From assembly GCA_900753315.1 (NCBI GenBank), contig CAADYP010000010.1:1-64000 (forward strand): DNA of 64,000 bases, written 5' to 3'. The DNA is from Clostridia bacterium. GTDB taxonomy: Bacteria; Bacillota; Clostridia; Christensenellales; UBA1242. Positions 54,200-61,647 of this stretch are shown piece by piece; the stretch's first letter is position 1; each line of letters begins with the position of its first letter. The notes below the pieces were generated by a model, which did not search any database, had not been told where the DNA came from, and worked only from the letters and a program-made list of their open reading frames with translations. Made by a program: the position numbers and the translations under genes.

Positions 54200-55642
54200 A
54201 TGGCATTTTGTAAATACTCAATTGATATGTTGGCAAACAACAGCACCGCTGTTGACAATATTTTTATTAACAATTATCTTCCATATGCTGACTCAAATTT
54301 TGTAAAGGTCTATCTTTATGGACTTTATAAGTGCCAAGACAGCAACAGTCGAGACAACACAATCGAAAATTTTGCAAACGAACTAAACCTTTCGCAAGAA
54401 GACATAGAAAATGCTTTTGAATATTGGCAAGAGCAAGGACTTGTTCAAATTTTGAATGTAATTCCATTTGAAGTAAGATATTTACCAATCAGCGATGTGC
54501 TAAATAACACAAAAAAATATAACGCAAAAAAATATGAATCATTCAATGCCCAAGCACAAGAAGTTTTGTGCGGAAGAATGATAACTCCAAACGAATATAG
54601 AGAATATTATGACATAATTGAGCGCTTTCATGTTGAAAAAGAAGCCCTTTTGATGATAATAAATTATTGCGTAAACATAAAAGGTGACAATGTTGGTTAT
54701 GCGTACATCACAACAATCGCAAAAGATTGGGCAAATCAGAAAATAACAACAGCAAAACAAGTTGAAGAAAGATTGATTGAATTTGAAAACTTGCGCACTG
54801 GCATGGAATATTTGTTGAAACTTATGGGAGCAAAAAGACTTCCAAACATTGAAGAACGCACCCTTTATCAAAAATGGGTTCAAGAAGGCTTTGATGATGA
54901 AGTTTTGACATATATCGCGAAGAAAATGAAGAGCAAAAACAAACCAAGTTTCCAAGCAATGGACATTTTGCTTGATAAATATTTCGCTCAAAAACTTTTC
55001 TCTACAAATGAAATCGAACTTTTTGAAGAAGAGAAATCAAAAGCAAGCAAAATTGCAAAAACAATCACCAAAAATTTAGGACTTTATTATGAGAATCTAG
55101 AACCCGTCATTGAAAATTATATCTTCAACTGGGTAAATCTTGGATTTTCTGAAAATATGCTTGAAGAAATTTCAAATTATTGTTTCAAAACAAATGTCCG
55201 CACCCTTGAAGGAATGAGCAAAGTCTTGGAAAAATTCCATAAACTTGGTATCTTGACAGAAAACTCTTTGGCAGAATACTTCAATGAAGTTCTTGTCGTT
55301 GACAAAAAAATTAAAACAATTTTGGAAAATATCGGGCTCTCAAGAAATGTAAACCAATTTGACCGTGACAAATACAAAATTTGGAAAGAAATTTGGAAAA
55401 TGCCAGACGAAATCATTGATTACGCCTGCACGCTTGCTGTTGGAAAAGACCAACCAATGCAATACCTTGCTGGAATTTTGGCAACACTTCATGACAAAAA
55501 CATAACAACTCTTGAAGATGCAAAAAATTCTTACAACATTATTTCTCCAAAATCAACAACAAAGTCGAACTTTACTGGAAGACAATATTCAAAAGAAGAA
55601 ATGAATGCTCTCTTCCAATCTATTGATGAAATTGAGATTTAG
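54200..55642 (+). CDS. DnaD-domain replication initiation protein
   Basis: A 480-residue DnaD/DnaB-type protein, primosome component in low-GC Gram-positives. The N-terminal winged-helix-like part (about 25-105) has FVKVYLYGLYKC and FANELNLSQEDIENAFEYWQEQGLV. After it, about four DnaB_2-type helical units can be read (about 115-190, 197-280, 300-375, 380-455), each containing a W/F...GF or W...M-x-D/E-x-I pattern. Usual DnaD has one, DnaB two. ATG at 54200 after AGGAGGA. Overlaps the upstream open frame of, and is followed 10 nt later by, the DnaI-like gene. Confidence 0.88.
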   Translation: MAFCKYSIDMLANNSTAVDNIFINNYLPYADSNFVKVYLYGLYKCQDSNSRDNTIENFANELNLSQEDIENAFEYWQEQGLVQILNVIPFEVRYLPISDVLNNTKKYNAKKYESFNAQAQEVLCGRMITPNEYREYYDIIERFHVEKEALLMIINYCVNIKGDNVGYAYITTIAKDWANQKITTAKQVEERLIEFENLRTGMEYLLKLMGAKRLPNIEERTLYQKWVQEGFDDEVLTYIAKKMKSKNKPSFQAMDILLDKYFAQKLFSTNEIELFEEEKSKASKIAKTITKNLGLYYENLEPVIENYIFNWVNLGFSENMLEEISNYCFKTNVRTLEGMSKVLEKFHKLGILTENSLAEYFNEVLVVDKKIKTILENIGLSRNVNQFDRDKYKIWKEIWKMPDEIIDYACTLAVGKDQPMQYLAGILATLHDKNITTLEDAKNSYNIISPKSTTKSNFTGRQYSKEEMNALFQSIDEIEI

Positions 55643-55652
55643 AAGGTGCGAT

Positions 55653-56540
55653 ATGAAACAAGAAATAATACAAAGAGCATTGGACAAAATTCAAGAAAGA
55701 AAAAGAAAAAACATTGCAGAATTTCAATTAAAAATGCAACCACTTTATGATGATGAAAAATATATGGCTTGCACAAAAAAGCATACACAAATAATGATTG
55801 AAAATGCAAAAAAAGAAGCACTTGGTTTTTCCCCTGACAAACAAGCTGAAGAGAAGTTCTTAACAGAACAAAAATCAATAATGAAACAATACGGACTTGA
55901 AAATGTTCAAATGGCATATTCGTGCCCAATTTGCAAAGACGAGGGATACAAAAATGGTCAAATGTGCAAATGTTTAAAAAAAGAAATATCAAACATTTTG
56001 ATGAAAGATAGTGGTTTTGAAAACTTGGAAAACTTTGCTGATGCGACAAAAACAAGCAACAACCTTTCCCCTTATTACAAAAAGATGCAAGAATGGTGCC
56101 ACACTGATTTCAAGAAAAATCTCTTACTTCTTTCTGGCCAGACTGGAGTTGGAAAAACTTATCTTACTCGTTGCATGGCAAATGAATTGATTGAAAGAGG
56201 TTTGATAGTCAAAATGTCAACGGCATTCAAAATGACACAAGACTTCAAATCTTTCCACAAATCTCATAATGAAGAACTTTTGAATCAATACCTCGACTGC
56301 CAGGTTTTGTTTATTGATGACCTTGGGACAGAACCACTTTACAAAGATATAACGTTGGAATATCTCTATCTTATAATAAATGAAAGAAAGATGAGAAAAC
56401 TTCCAACCGTCATAACAACAAATCTCGACATCAGTCAAATAAGAGAAACATATGATGAACGCATCTATTCAAGAATAGTAGATAGACAAACATCCATCAC
56501 AATTTTCTTGGACGGAACAGATAGAAGAATTAACAAATAA
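55653..56540 (+). CDS. DnaI/DnaC-like helicase-loader ATPase
   Basis: A 295-residue AAA+ ATPase that loads the replicative helicase. The N-terminal helical part is followed by a zinc-finger-like CPICKDEGYKNGQMCKC (about 90-106), as in DnaI. Walker A is LLSGQTGVGKTYLTRC (about 155-170), Walker B is VLFIDDLGTEP (about 219-229), sensor region is LPTVITTNLDI, Arg finger in RIYSRIVDR. ATG at 55653 after AAGGTG; the frame is open further upstream but that part overlaps dnaD. Forms the primosome operon with the DnaD protein. Confidence 0.93.
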   Translation: MKQEIIQRALDKIQERKRKNIAEFQLKMQPLYDDEKYMACTKKHTQIMIENAKKEALGFSPDKQAEEKFLTEQKSIMKQYGLENVQMAYSCPICKDEGYKNGQMCKCLKKEISNILMKDSGFENLENFADATKTSNNLSPYYKKMQEWCHTDFKKNLLLLSGQTGVGKTYLTRCMANELIERGLIVKMSTAFKMTQDFKSFHKSHNEELLNQYLDCQVLFIDDLGTEPLYKDITLEYLYLIINERKMRKLPTVITTNLDISQIRETYDERIYSRIVDRQTSITIFLDGTDRRINK

Positions 56541-56560
56541 ACTAATAAAAATCTATAAAA

Positions 56561-56590
56561 AATGAACCAAAATATTTTTGGTTTATTTTT
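56561..56590 (+). terminator. Terminator of the dnaD-dnaI operon
   Basis: Stem 56561-56572 (AATGAACCAAAA) and 56576-56587 (TTTTGGTTTATT), followed by T residues. Confidence 0.75.
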
Positions 56591-56897
56591 TATTAAAATA
56601 ATTAAAAAATCGACAAAAAATTAAAATAAAATATAAAAAACACAATTTTATTATTTTTTTTGATAATTTTTTACATTTATTTTGTATTTTTTGACAGTTT
56701 TTATATCATTTTTTGATTATTAAAATAAAAATGCATATTCTTCCATAATTTACAGGTATATAAATTTTTTTAATTATAATTTTAAAATAAAAAATATAAT
56801 TTTTTTGTATTTTCCATGATTTTTTATTCGCTTAAATATTAAAAAAAATATTAAAAATCAATTTTTATTAAAAAATAATAATTAAATACATTTTTAA
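56591..56897. other. Very AT-rich intergenic stretch
   Basis: About 300 nt of nearly pure A and T with long T and A runs and only scattered G or C. It lies between convergent genes. No open frame, no DnaA box, no repeat unit was recognised. It could be a spacer or a bendable, easily melted region. Confidence 0.5.
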
Positions 56898-56930
56898 TAA
56901 AAAAATAGATAATTATTTCAATTATCTATT
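56898..56930 (-). terminator. Terminator overlapping the MBL hydrolase stop codon
   Basis: Arms 56904-56914 and 56920-56930 (AATAGATAATT and its complement), loop of five, followed on the minus strand by a T run. The TAA stop (56922-56924) is inside the stem. Confidence 0.8.
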
Positions 56931-57533
56931 CAAAAATCTCAACCACAAATTTATAACTTTATCTTGTGTTAATTTATCATTGTCTTGTCCATGTCCAGAG
57001 TGCATTGTTTTATAGTTTTGATTCAAAAGAAACTTCAAACTTTCTTTCATGTCTTCTTTATTTCCACCGTGTAAATCCATTCTTCCCATATCTCGGCCAA
57101 TCAACAAGTCGCCAACAAAAACATCTTCATCAACAAAAAATACCATATCGCTTTTGCTGTGTCCACCAAGTTGTTTGTATCTAATATTGATTGCTCCCAC
57201 ATCAAACTTTCCACTTGCGCCAAGAAAAACAAAATGTGAAAAGTCATCAAATTTGAAAGCACCATCACTATAATTATAATCGGCATTTTGAAGGTATTCG
57301 ACAATAGACTTGCTGCAATAAACTTTACAATCAAATTCTTTTATATAGTCACCCACATAAAAACAATGGTCATAATGTCCATGTGTCAACAAAATCGCTT
57401 TGACATTTTTGCCCGCAACATATTTTTTCAATTCTTCAAGTTTTGCTCCAGCATCAATAATTATGCAATCGTCACCATGGCTTACCACAAAAACATTACT
57501 GCCAAGAAATTCGCTTTCAATTCTCTCTATCAT
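56922..57533 (-). CDS. MBL-fold metallo-hydrolase (glyoxalase II-like)
   Basis: A 203-residue metallo-beta-lactamase-fold hydrolase. Motifs: DCIIIDAGA, the metal site LLTHGHYDHCFYVG (about 51-64), then GGHSKSDMVF, VFVGDLLIG with the bridging Asp, and HSGHGQD at the end. This is the glyoxalase II/YcbL-type group that hydrolyses thioesters; the true substrate is unknown. Start ATG 57533 after TTTGGAGAT; the TTG four codons earlier is part of the ribosome-binding site. Confidence 0.9.
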   Translation of the reverse strand: MIERIESEFLGSNVFVVSHGDDCIIIDAGAKLEELKKYVAGKNVKAILLTHGHYDHCFYVGDYIKEFDCKVYCSKSIVEYLQNADYNYSDGAFKFDDFSHFVFLGASGKFDVGAINIRYKQLGGHSKSDMVFFVDEDVFVGDLLIGRDMGRMDLHGGNKEDMKESLKFLLNQNYKTMHSGHGQDNDKLTQDKVINLWLRFLNR

Positions 57534-57557
57534 TTTTATCTCCAAATTTGCAGTAAT

Positions 57558-57586
57558 AGTATAGCAATTAAATCTTTTTTAAGCAA
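57558..57586 (-). promoter_or_regulatory. Promoter of the MBL hydrolase gene
   Basis: Minus strand TTGCTT (57581-57586), 17-nt spacer, TATACT (57558-57563). Its -35 is 5 nt from the -35 of the divergent tRNA-Trp promoter. Confidence 0.7.
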
Positions 57587-57591
57587 ATCAA

Positions 57592-57620
57592 TTGACATAA
57601 AAATCAAATTATAGTAAAAT
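57592..57620 (+). promoter_or_regulatory. Promoter of tRNA-Trp
   Basis: TTGACA (57592-57597), 17-nt spacer, TAAAAT (57615-57620), 20 nt before the mature tRNA. Confidence 0.88.
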
Positions 57621-57640
57621 AAGAAAGCATTTAAAAGTTT

Positions 57641-57714
57641 AGGGGTGTAGTTCATCGGTAGAATGAGAGTCTCCAAAACTCCAGAGGAGGGTTCGATTCC
57701 TTCCACCCCTGCCA
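57641..57714 (+). tRNA. tRNA-Trp (anticodon CCA)
   Basis: A 74-nt cloverleaf. Acceptor AGGGGTG pairs with CACCCCT, D arm GTTCATCGGTAGAAT, anticodon loop CTCCAAA giving CCA (codon UGG), T arm GAGGG-TTCGATT-CCTTC. Discriminator G and encoded CCA. Confidence 0.96.
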
Positions 57715-57720
57715 AAAATA

Positions 57721-57748
57721 AAAGATTGATGTTTTGTCATCAATCTTT
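57721..57748. terminator. Terminator between tRNA-Trp and the DUF378 gene
   Basis: Stem AAAGATTGATG (57721-57731) and CATCAATCTTT (57738-57748), A-rich before and T-rich after; works in both directions. Confidence 0.88.
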
Positions 57749-57759
57749 TTTGTTAAATT

Positions 57760-58014
57760 CTATTCACCTTTTTGCTTGTTTTGTTGTTCCTTTTTATATT
57801 TACACCCAAGGTCAATCATACCTTTTGAAATTATTGGTGAAATAATAAGCCATATTGCAGCCAGAGCAATCAACACATATATCGCAATGCCCCAACCATT
57901 TCGATATCCGGCACATATAAAGGTCACCAAATCGAAATTGAAAATTCCGACAAGCCCCCAATTTATTGCACCGATCAGCGTCAAAATCAAGGCAATATAA
58001 TTTGCAATAATCAT
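57760..58014 (-). CDS. DUF378 membrane protein
   Basis: An 84-residue two-helix membrane protein. Residues 3-28 (IALILTLIGAINWGLVGIFNF) and 40-65 (WGIAIYVLIALAAIWLIISP) match the DUF378 family closely, including INWGLVGIFNFD. A short basic Gln/Lys-rich tail ends it. ATG at 58014 after GAAGGAGGG. Paralogue of the tailed DUF378 protein at 2809-3312. Function unknown. Confidence 0.9.
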   Translation of the reverse strand: MIIANYIALILTLIGAINWGLVGIFNFDLVTFICAGYRNGWGIAIYVLIALAAIWLIISPIISKGMIDLGCKYKKEQQNKQKGE

Positions 58015-58057
58015 AAAATTCCCTCCTTCTTGATATTATCATTCCAAAAAGAAAGAA

Positions 58058-58085
58058 AAATAAACAGCATTTTCACTGTTTATTT
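58058..58085. terminator. Terminator after era
   Basis: Stem AAATAAACAG (58058-58067) and CTGTTTATTT (58076-58085) with A and T runs on the two sides. Confidence 0.8.
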
Positions 58086-58096
58086 TTTTTCTTAAT

Positions 58097-58924
58097 TTAT
58101 CTATAATATTGACCTATGTTTTTATCTCTCCAATCTTTGTCAACCTTGACAAAAAGTTTCAAAACACACTTCTTTTCCAAAAGGTTTTCTACATATTCTC
58201 TGGTCTCTTGCCCCAACTTCTTCAAAACAGAACCACCTTTTCCAATAACAATACCTTTGTGCTGTTCTCTCTCACAAATTATATCCGCATCAATCAGGAC
58301 CATGTCAGTTGTCTCTTCAAAATTGGTTATCTCCACAGCAATTCCATGTGGAATTTCTTTGTCAATATTGTTGAGCAAAAAGCCCCTAATCTTTTCTGCA
58401 ATCAAAAATGAAATACTTTTATCTGTGTATAAATCCTCATCATAAATTTGTTGATTTTCAGGCAAAAGAGCGATAATTTGCCCCAATAATGTTTCAATAT
58501 TCTTTCCATTTGCAATTGACACTTCAAGCCCTTTTGGTGGCAAAATTTCTTGTTTTTTATCTGCCTTTGTTTGCACCAAAATCAAATTGTCTGTTTTTGT
58601 TTTCAAATTTTCAATATACTGCAACTCTTCTTCTTCCAATGTTTTTGTTCCGTCAAACAAATAAAGCACAACATCTGCACCTGCAATCGCACTTCTTACA
58701 TTTTTCATCATATATTTATCAAGTTGGTTTTTGCTATGATGAATTCCTGGTGTATCAATAAATATAATTTGATAATCTTCCCCATTTTTGATGCCAAGAA
58801 TAGAATTTCGAGTTGTTTGTCTTCTATGCGACACAATTGCAACTTCTTCACCAACTAAAAAATTTACCAAACTACTTTTCCCTGCATTTGGTTGCCCCAA
58901 AACTGCAACATACCCGCATTTCAT
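58097..58924 (-). CDS. era: GTPase Era
   Basis: A 275-residue essential GTPase for 30S ribosome assembly. G1 is VLGQPNAGKSSLVN (about 9-22), G3 is DTPGIHH (about 57-63), and G4 reads QTKADK (about 117-122; usually NKxD). The C-terminal KH domain has the signature REQHKGIVIGKGGSVLKKLG (about 225-244). ATG at 58924 overlaps the ybeY stop by 4 nt. Last gene of the yqfC-yqfD-ybeY-era operon. Confidence 0.96.
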   Translation of the reverse strand: MKCGYVAVLGQPNAGKSSLVNFLVGEEVAIVSHRRQTTRNSILGIKNGEDYQIIFIDTPGIHHSKNQLDKYMMKNVRSAIAGADVVLYLFDGTKTLEEEELQYIENLKTKTDNLILVQTKADKKQEILPPKGLEVSIANGKNIETLLGQIIALLPENQQIYDEDLYTDKSISFLIAEKIRGFLLNNIDKEIPHGIAVEITNFEETTDMVLIDADIICEREQHKGIVIGKGGSVLKKLGQETREYVENLLEKKCVLKLFVKVDKDWRDKNIGQYYR

Positions 58925-59385
58925 CTTTCAACTCCAAATTGTTTTAAAATTTTGTCAGCTGTGGACATCATCAACTTTTCATCTTCACTCTTAATGTGGT
59001 CATATCCCAACAAATGTAAAAGCCCATGTAATGCCAAAAAACAAATTTCTCTCTTTTTGCTGTGTTCATAATCTTTCGCCTGCTGATAAGCAACTTCTTT
59101 ACAAATAACAACATCGCCCAAAAGGACAATTCCATTTTCATCACAATCGTTAGCAAATTTTTTAAGCTTATCATTTGGTTTTTTATCAAGGTTCGGAAAG
59201 GACAAAACATCTGTTGCTCTATCAATCCCTCTAAATTTTTGATTTAGCTCTCTTATTTCGTCTGCTGATACAAAATTTATTGACATATTTACATTGTCAA
59301 AATTTTCTTTTAAAACCTTTTCTGCAACACTATACAACTTTATTATTGTAGATTTGTAAGGTACAATTTGCCCATCAACAATCAT
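58921..59385 (-). CDS. ybeY: Endoribonuclease YbeY
   Basis: A 154-residue YbeY, a zinc endoribonuclease in 16S rRNA 3' maturation and ribosome quality control. The metal site HGLLHLLGYDH (about 119-129) is complete; RGIDRATDVLSFP precedes it. ATG at 59385 overlaps the yqfD stop by 4 nt, and the ybeY stop overlaps era by 4 nt. Confidence 0.95.
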   Translation of the reverse strand: MIVDGQIVPYKSTIIKLYSVAEKVLKENFDNVNMSINFVSADEIRELNQKFRGIDRATDVLSFPNLDKKPNDKLKKFANDCDENGIVLLGDVVICKEVAYQQAKDYEHSKKREICFLALHGLLHLLGYDHIKSEDEKLMMSTADKILKQFGVER

Positions 59386-60512
59386 GTTTTTATTTCTCCT
59401 ATTTGTTCACTAGTAATAATACAATAATTCACAATCGTTTCTCCCGAAATGTGTCTTAATGTATAAAACTCTTCTATTATTGTATCACAATTTTTGCATT
59501 TTTCCAACGCTTTTGCTCGTGCTTTGTCAACATATTCTTCTTTTACATCGTCAAAATTGGTCTCAATAAGATGCTCTTCCAGTTCATAATAAGTCGTTTT
59601 TTTCATCTTAAACGGCAGAAACAAATTCTGCACCAAATCAACATCTTTGCTTTCCGACTCAAACATTTTAAAATCTTTGTCTTCCTTGAATGAATAAATC
59701 GACAAGCCAAACAAAGTGATTTCATTTTGTTGCATTGTACTGCCCGTTCTTTTGATTTCAACAAACTTTTCAAAATGCTGTGCACTTCCTTCATTGTAAA
59801 TTTTGGCATAAATTTGTGCTTTTGCTTCAACTTTCTTAAGATTACCAGATGTGTCAATAGTGTATGGTTCCACCAAAATATCGTCTTTTTGAACCATATC
59901 ACCCACTTTAACCATAACCGTTCCAGAAACAAGTTCTATTTTTGTTATACACCCATCTGCACTGGCAACAAGCGGTTTAAATTCTCCATATTTTTCGCTA
60001 GGTAGCAATTTCTCCTTAATGTTAATTACCAATGTTTGCCCTTTAATTATACATGACACAAAGCTTATTTCATTAAAGTTGTCAATAAGTCCAATTTCAA
60101 CATCTTTGGTTTTTAACGAATTTTTGTTTTTCGTATAATTTTTCTTGACAAATTCCAAAATGGTCTGTTTTTCAAGTCTGGTTGTTCCTGAAATTTGATA
60201 TTGCAAAATATATTGACTTTGCACCCCATAAAGTGCCCCAGACAAAACAATCGCAAAAATCAATCCATAAGAAACCAACAATTTTTTCAATTTATAAAAC
60301 CAACCAAAATGTGTGATACTTTCAATTTTTATGTTTTTTCCATTTAATGACTTCTCAACTCTTTTTGCATCAAAAAATGAACACTCAAAAGTAGCGTTTT
60401 GCTTGTCCAACCTATCAATTTCGTGTAAAGGGACATTTTTGCTTAATTCATTCAAAATCCTTTCTTGATTCAACCCGCAAATATGAAATTTTGTATAATT
60501 TTTAAATCTCAT
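59382..60512 (-). CDS. yqfD: Sporulation protein YqfD
   Basis: A 376-residue YqfD family protein. N-terminal domain RFKNYTKFHICGLNQERILNEL, one membrane helix (about 80-100, YGLIFAIVLSGALYGV), a FtsQ/POTRA-like region (YQISGTTRLEKQTILEFV), then a beta-rich domain with 'VASADGCITKIELVSGTVMVKVGD', all typical. YqfD is expressed in the sporangium and needed for efficient sporulation in Bacillus and Clostridium. ATG at 60512 shares its A with the yqfC stop (TAATG). Confidence 0.88.
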   Translation of the reverse strand: MRFKNYTKFHICGLNQERILNELSKNVPLHEIDRLDKQNATFECSFFDAKRVEKSLNGKNIKIESITHFGWFYKLKKLLVSYGLIFAIVLSGALYGVQSQYILQYQISGTTRLEKQTILEFVKKNYTKNKNSLKTKDVEIGLIDNFNEISFVSCIIKGQTLVINIKEKLLPSEKYGEFKPLVASADGCITKIELVSGTVMVKVGDMVQKDDILVEPYTIDTSGNLKKVEAKAQIYAKIYNEGSAQHFEKFVEIKRTGSTMQQNEITLFGLSIYSFKEDKDFKMFESESKDVDLVQNLFLPFKMKKTTYYELEEHLIETNFDDVKEEYVDKARAKALEKCKNCDTIIEEFYTLRHISGETIVNYCIITSEQIGEIKT

Positions 60513-60775
60513 TATACCTGCTCTACCTTTTTGATTTCTCCGCAAATTTTTATAGTGTTCTCGTTTAATTCAGACAATATCAATCCCTTGCCTTCGACCA
60601 TAATTACACCTTTTTTGACTTTGAAACTAACAATCTCTTTAGATAGTGTGATTAACCCCAAATGCCCCTCTGCATAAAGGATTTTGCCAGAAATATTAAT
60701 TATATTAAAGCTTTCAAAGCCATAATTTTCTGGATTTTTCAAATTTTCTTTTATTTCATTCAAAAAATTAAACAT
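60512..60775 (-). CDS. yqfC: Sporulation protein YqfC
   Basis: An 87-residue YabP/YqfC-family protein. FESFNIINISGKILYAEGHLGLITLSKE is the conserved part, followed by VVMVEGKGL-like and LILSELNENTIKICGEI, typical of the family. Start set at ATG 60775 after AAAGGGTG; a GTG three codons earlier is possible. Heads the operon yqfC-yqfD-ybeY-era. In Bacillus, phoH and others are inserted between yqfD and ybeY; they are absent here. Confidence 0.85.
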   Translation of the reverse strand: MFNFLNEIKENLKNPENYGFESFNIINISGKILYAEGHLGLITLSKEIVSFKVKKGVIMVEGKGLILSELNENTIKICGEIKKVEQV

Positions 60776-60846
60776 AGATGACACCCTTTTATCAAAATAT
60801 TATATGCCCTTATGCCTTTTAAAAGAATAAAGAAAACAAACAAAAA

Positions 60847-60868
60847 AAGAGTAAACTTTTTTACTCTT
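60847..60868 (-). terminator. Terminator overlapping the acidic membrane protein stop
   Basis: Stem AAGAGTAAA (60847-60855) and TTTACTCTT (60860-60868). The TAA stop (60861-60863) is part of the stem; a T run follows on the minus strand. Confidence 0.8.
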
Positions 60869-61514
60869 CTTCGTTTTTTTCTCCCAAACATTCGCTCAAA
60901 ACAACTTCTTGGACTTCTGGTGGCAAATCCTTTGTCATCTCCAAAATTTCTTCCTTTGATTTCCCCTTAAACACTGACAAATCAAAAGACACTGGTTTTA
61001 TTTCTGTTTTATCTTCGTCTGTCTTGTTCTGTATATCTTCCAACTTGTCAAAATCATCTTCATCAATATTGTTTTCACGCATAAATTCTTCAAAATCATC
61101 AAAATCAATAGTTGATTGCTCTGGCAAAGTATCTTTCTCACCATCAACTTCATCATCTTTGAAATCGTCAAAATCAAAAGGATTGACAAATGGTCGTTTT
61201 CTTATAGCCTTTAAGCCCGGTTTTTCTTCTTTCTTCTCTGGTTGAAGAGAAAAACTTTCAAGTTTAGGATCAACAACAGGCTCTGCACTCTCTTTGTTCT
61301 CTTCTTTTTTCTCTATCTTTTCATCAACAACTGGCTCTGCCTTTGTTTCCATAAAAATCTTGTTACTCTCTTGCTGTGAAACATCATTCGTATTGTTTTT
61401 AACAAGATTTAACTCTTTAATTCTTTTCTCATGCTTTTTACGTGACAAAACAAAATACAAGACTATGCTTGCACACACAACAATTATTGCCATAATATAA
61501 AGAGCAATTTGCAT
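60861..61514 (-). CDS. Membrane-anchored acidic protein
   Basis: A 217-residue protein with one N-terminal helix (about 3-24) and a basic stop-transfer (SRKKHEKR). The rest is strongly acidic and Lys-rich, likely disordered, with repeated PVVDxK motifs and a run of DFDDF/EFDDF-type segments (about 115-165). The C-terminus may be helical (LEMTKDLPPEVQEVVLSE). No known domain; the N-out or N-in orientation cannot be fixed but a cytosolic tail is likely. ATG at 61514 after GAGGAGA. Confidence 0.72.
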   Translation of the reverse strand: MQIALYIMAIIVVCASIVLYFVLSRKKHEKRIKELNLVKNNTNDVSQQESNKIFMETKAEPVVDEKIEKKEENKESAEPVVDPKLESFSLQPEKKEEKPGLKAIRKRPFVNPFDFDDFKDDEVDGEKDTLPEQSTIDFDDFEEFMRENNIDEDDFDKLEDIQNKTDEDKTEIKPVSFDLSVFKGKSKEEILEMTKDLPPEVQEVVLSECLGEKNEEE

Positions 61515-61602
61515 GTTTCTCCTCAAAAATTTTTATGATTTTTTATATGATTATTATACCATAAACGCACCAAATTGTCTAGATGCATTGCCGTTTTTTG
61601 AA

Positions 61603-61630
61603 TAAAAAAAGAGATATAATTATCTCTTTT
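61603..61630 (-). terminator. Terminator of the large lipoprotein gene
   Basis: Stem AAAAGAGATA (61607-61616) and TATCTCTTTT (61621-61630), TAAT loop, T run beyond it on the minus strand. Confidence 0.8.
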
Positions 61631-61647
61631 CTATCTTGTTTTAAAAA

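Noticed and set aside
56540..56921. Replication origin near dnaD-dnaI
   Set aside because: The tract is AT-rich but lacks DnaA boxes (TTATNCACA) on either strand, and dnaA/dnaN are not nearby.
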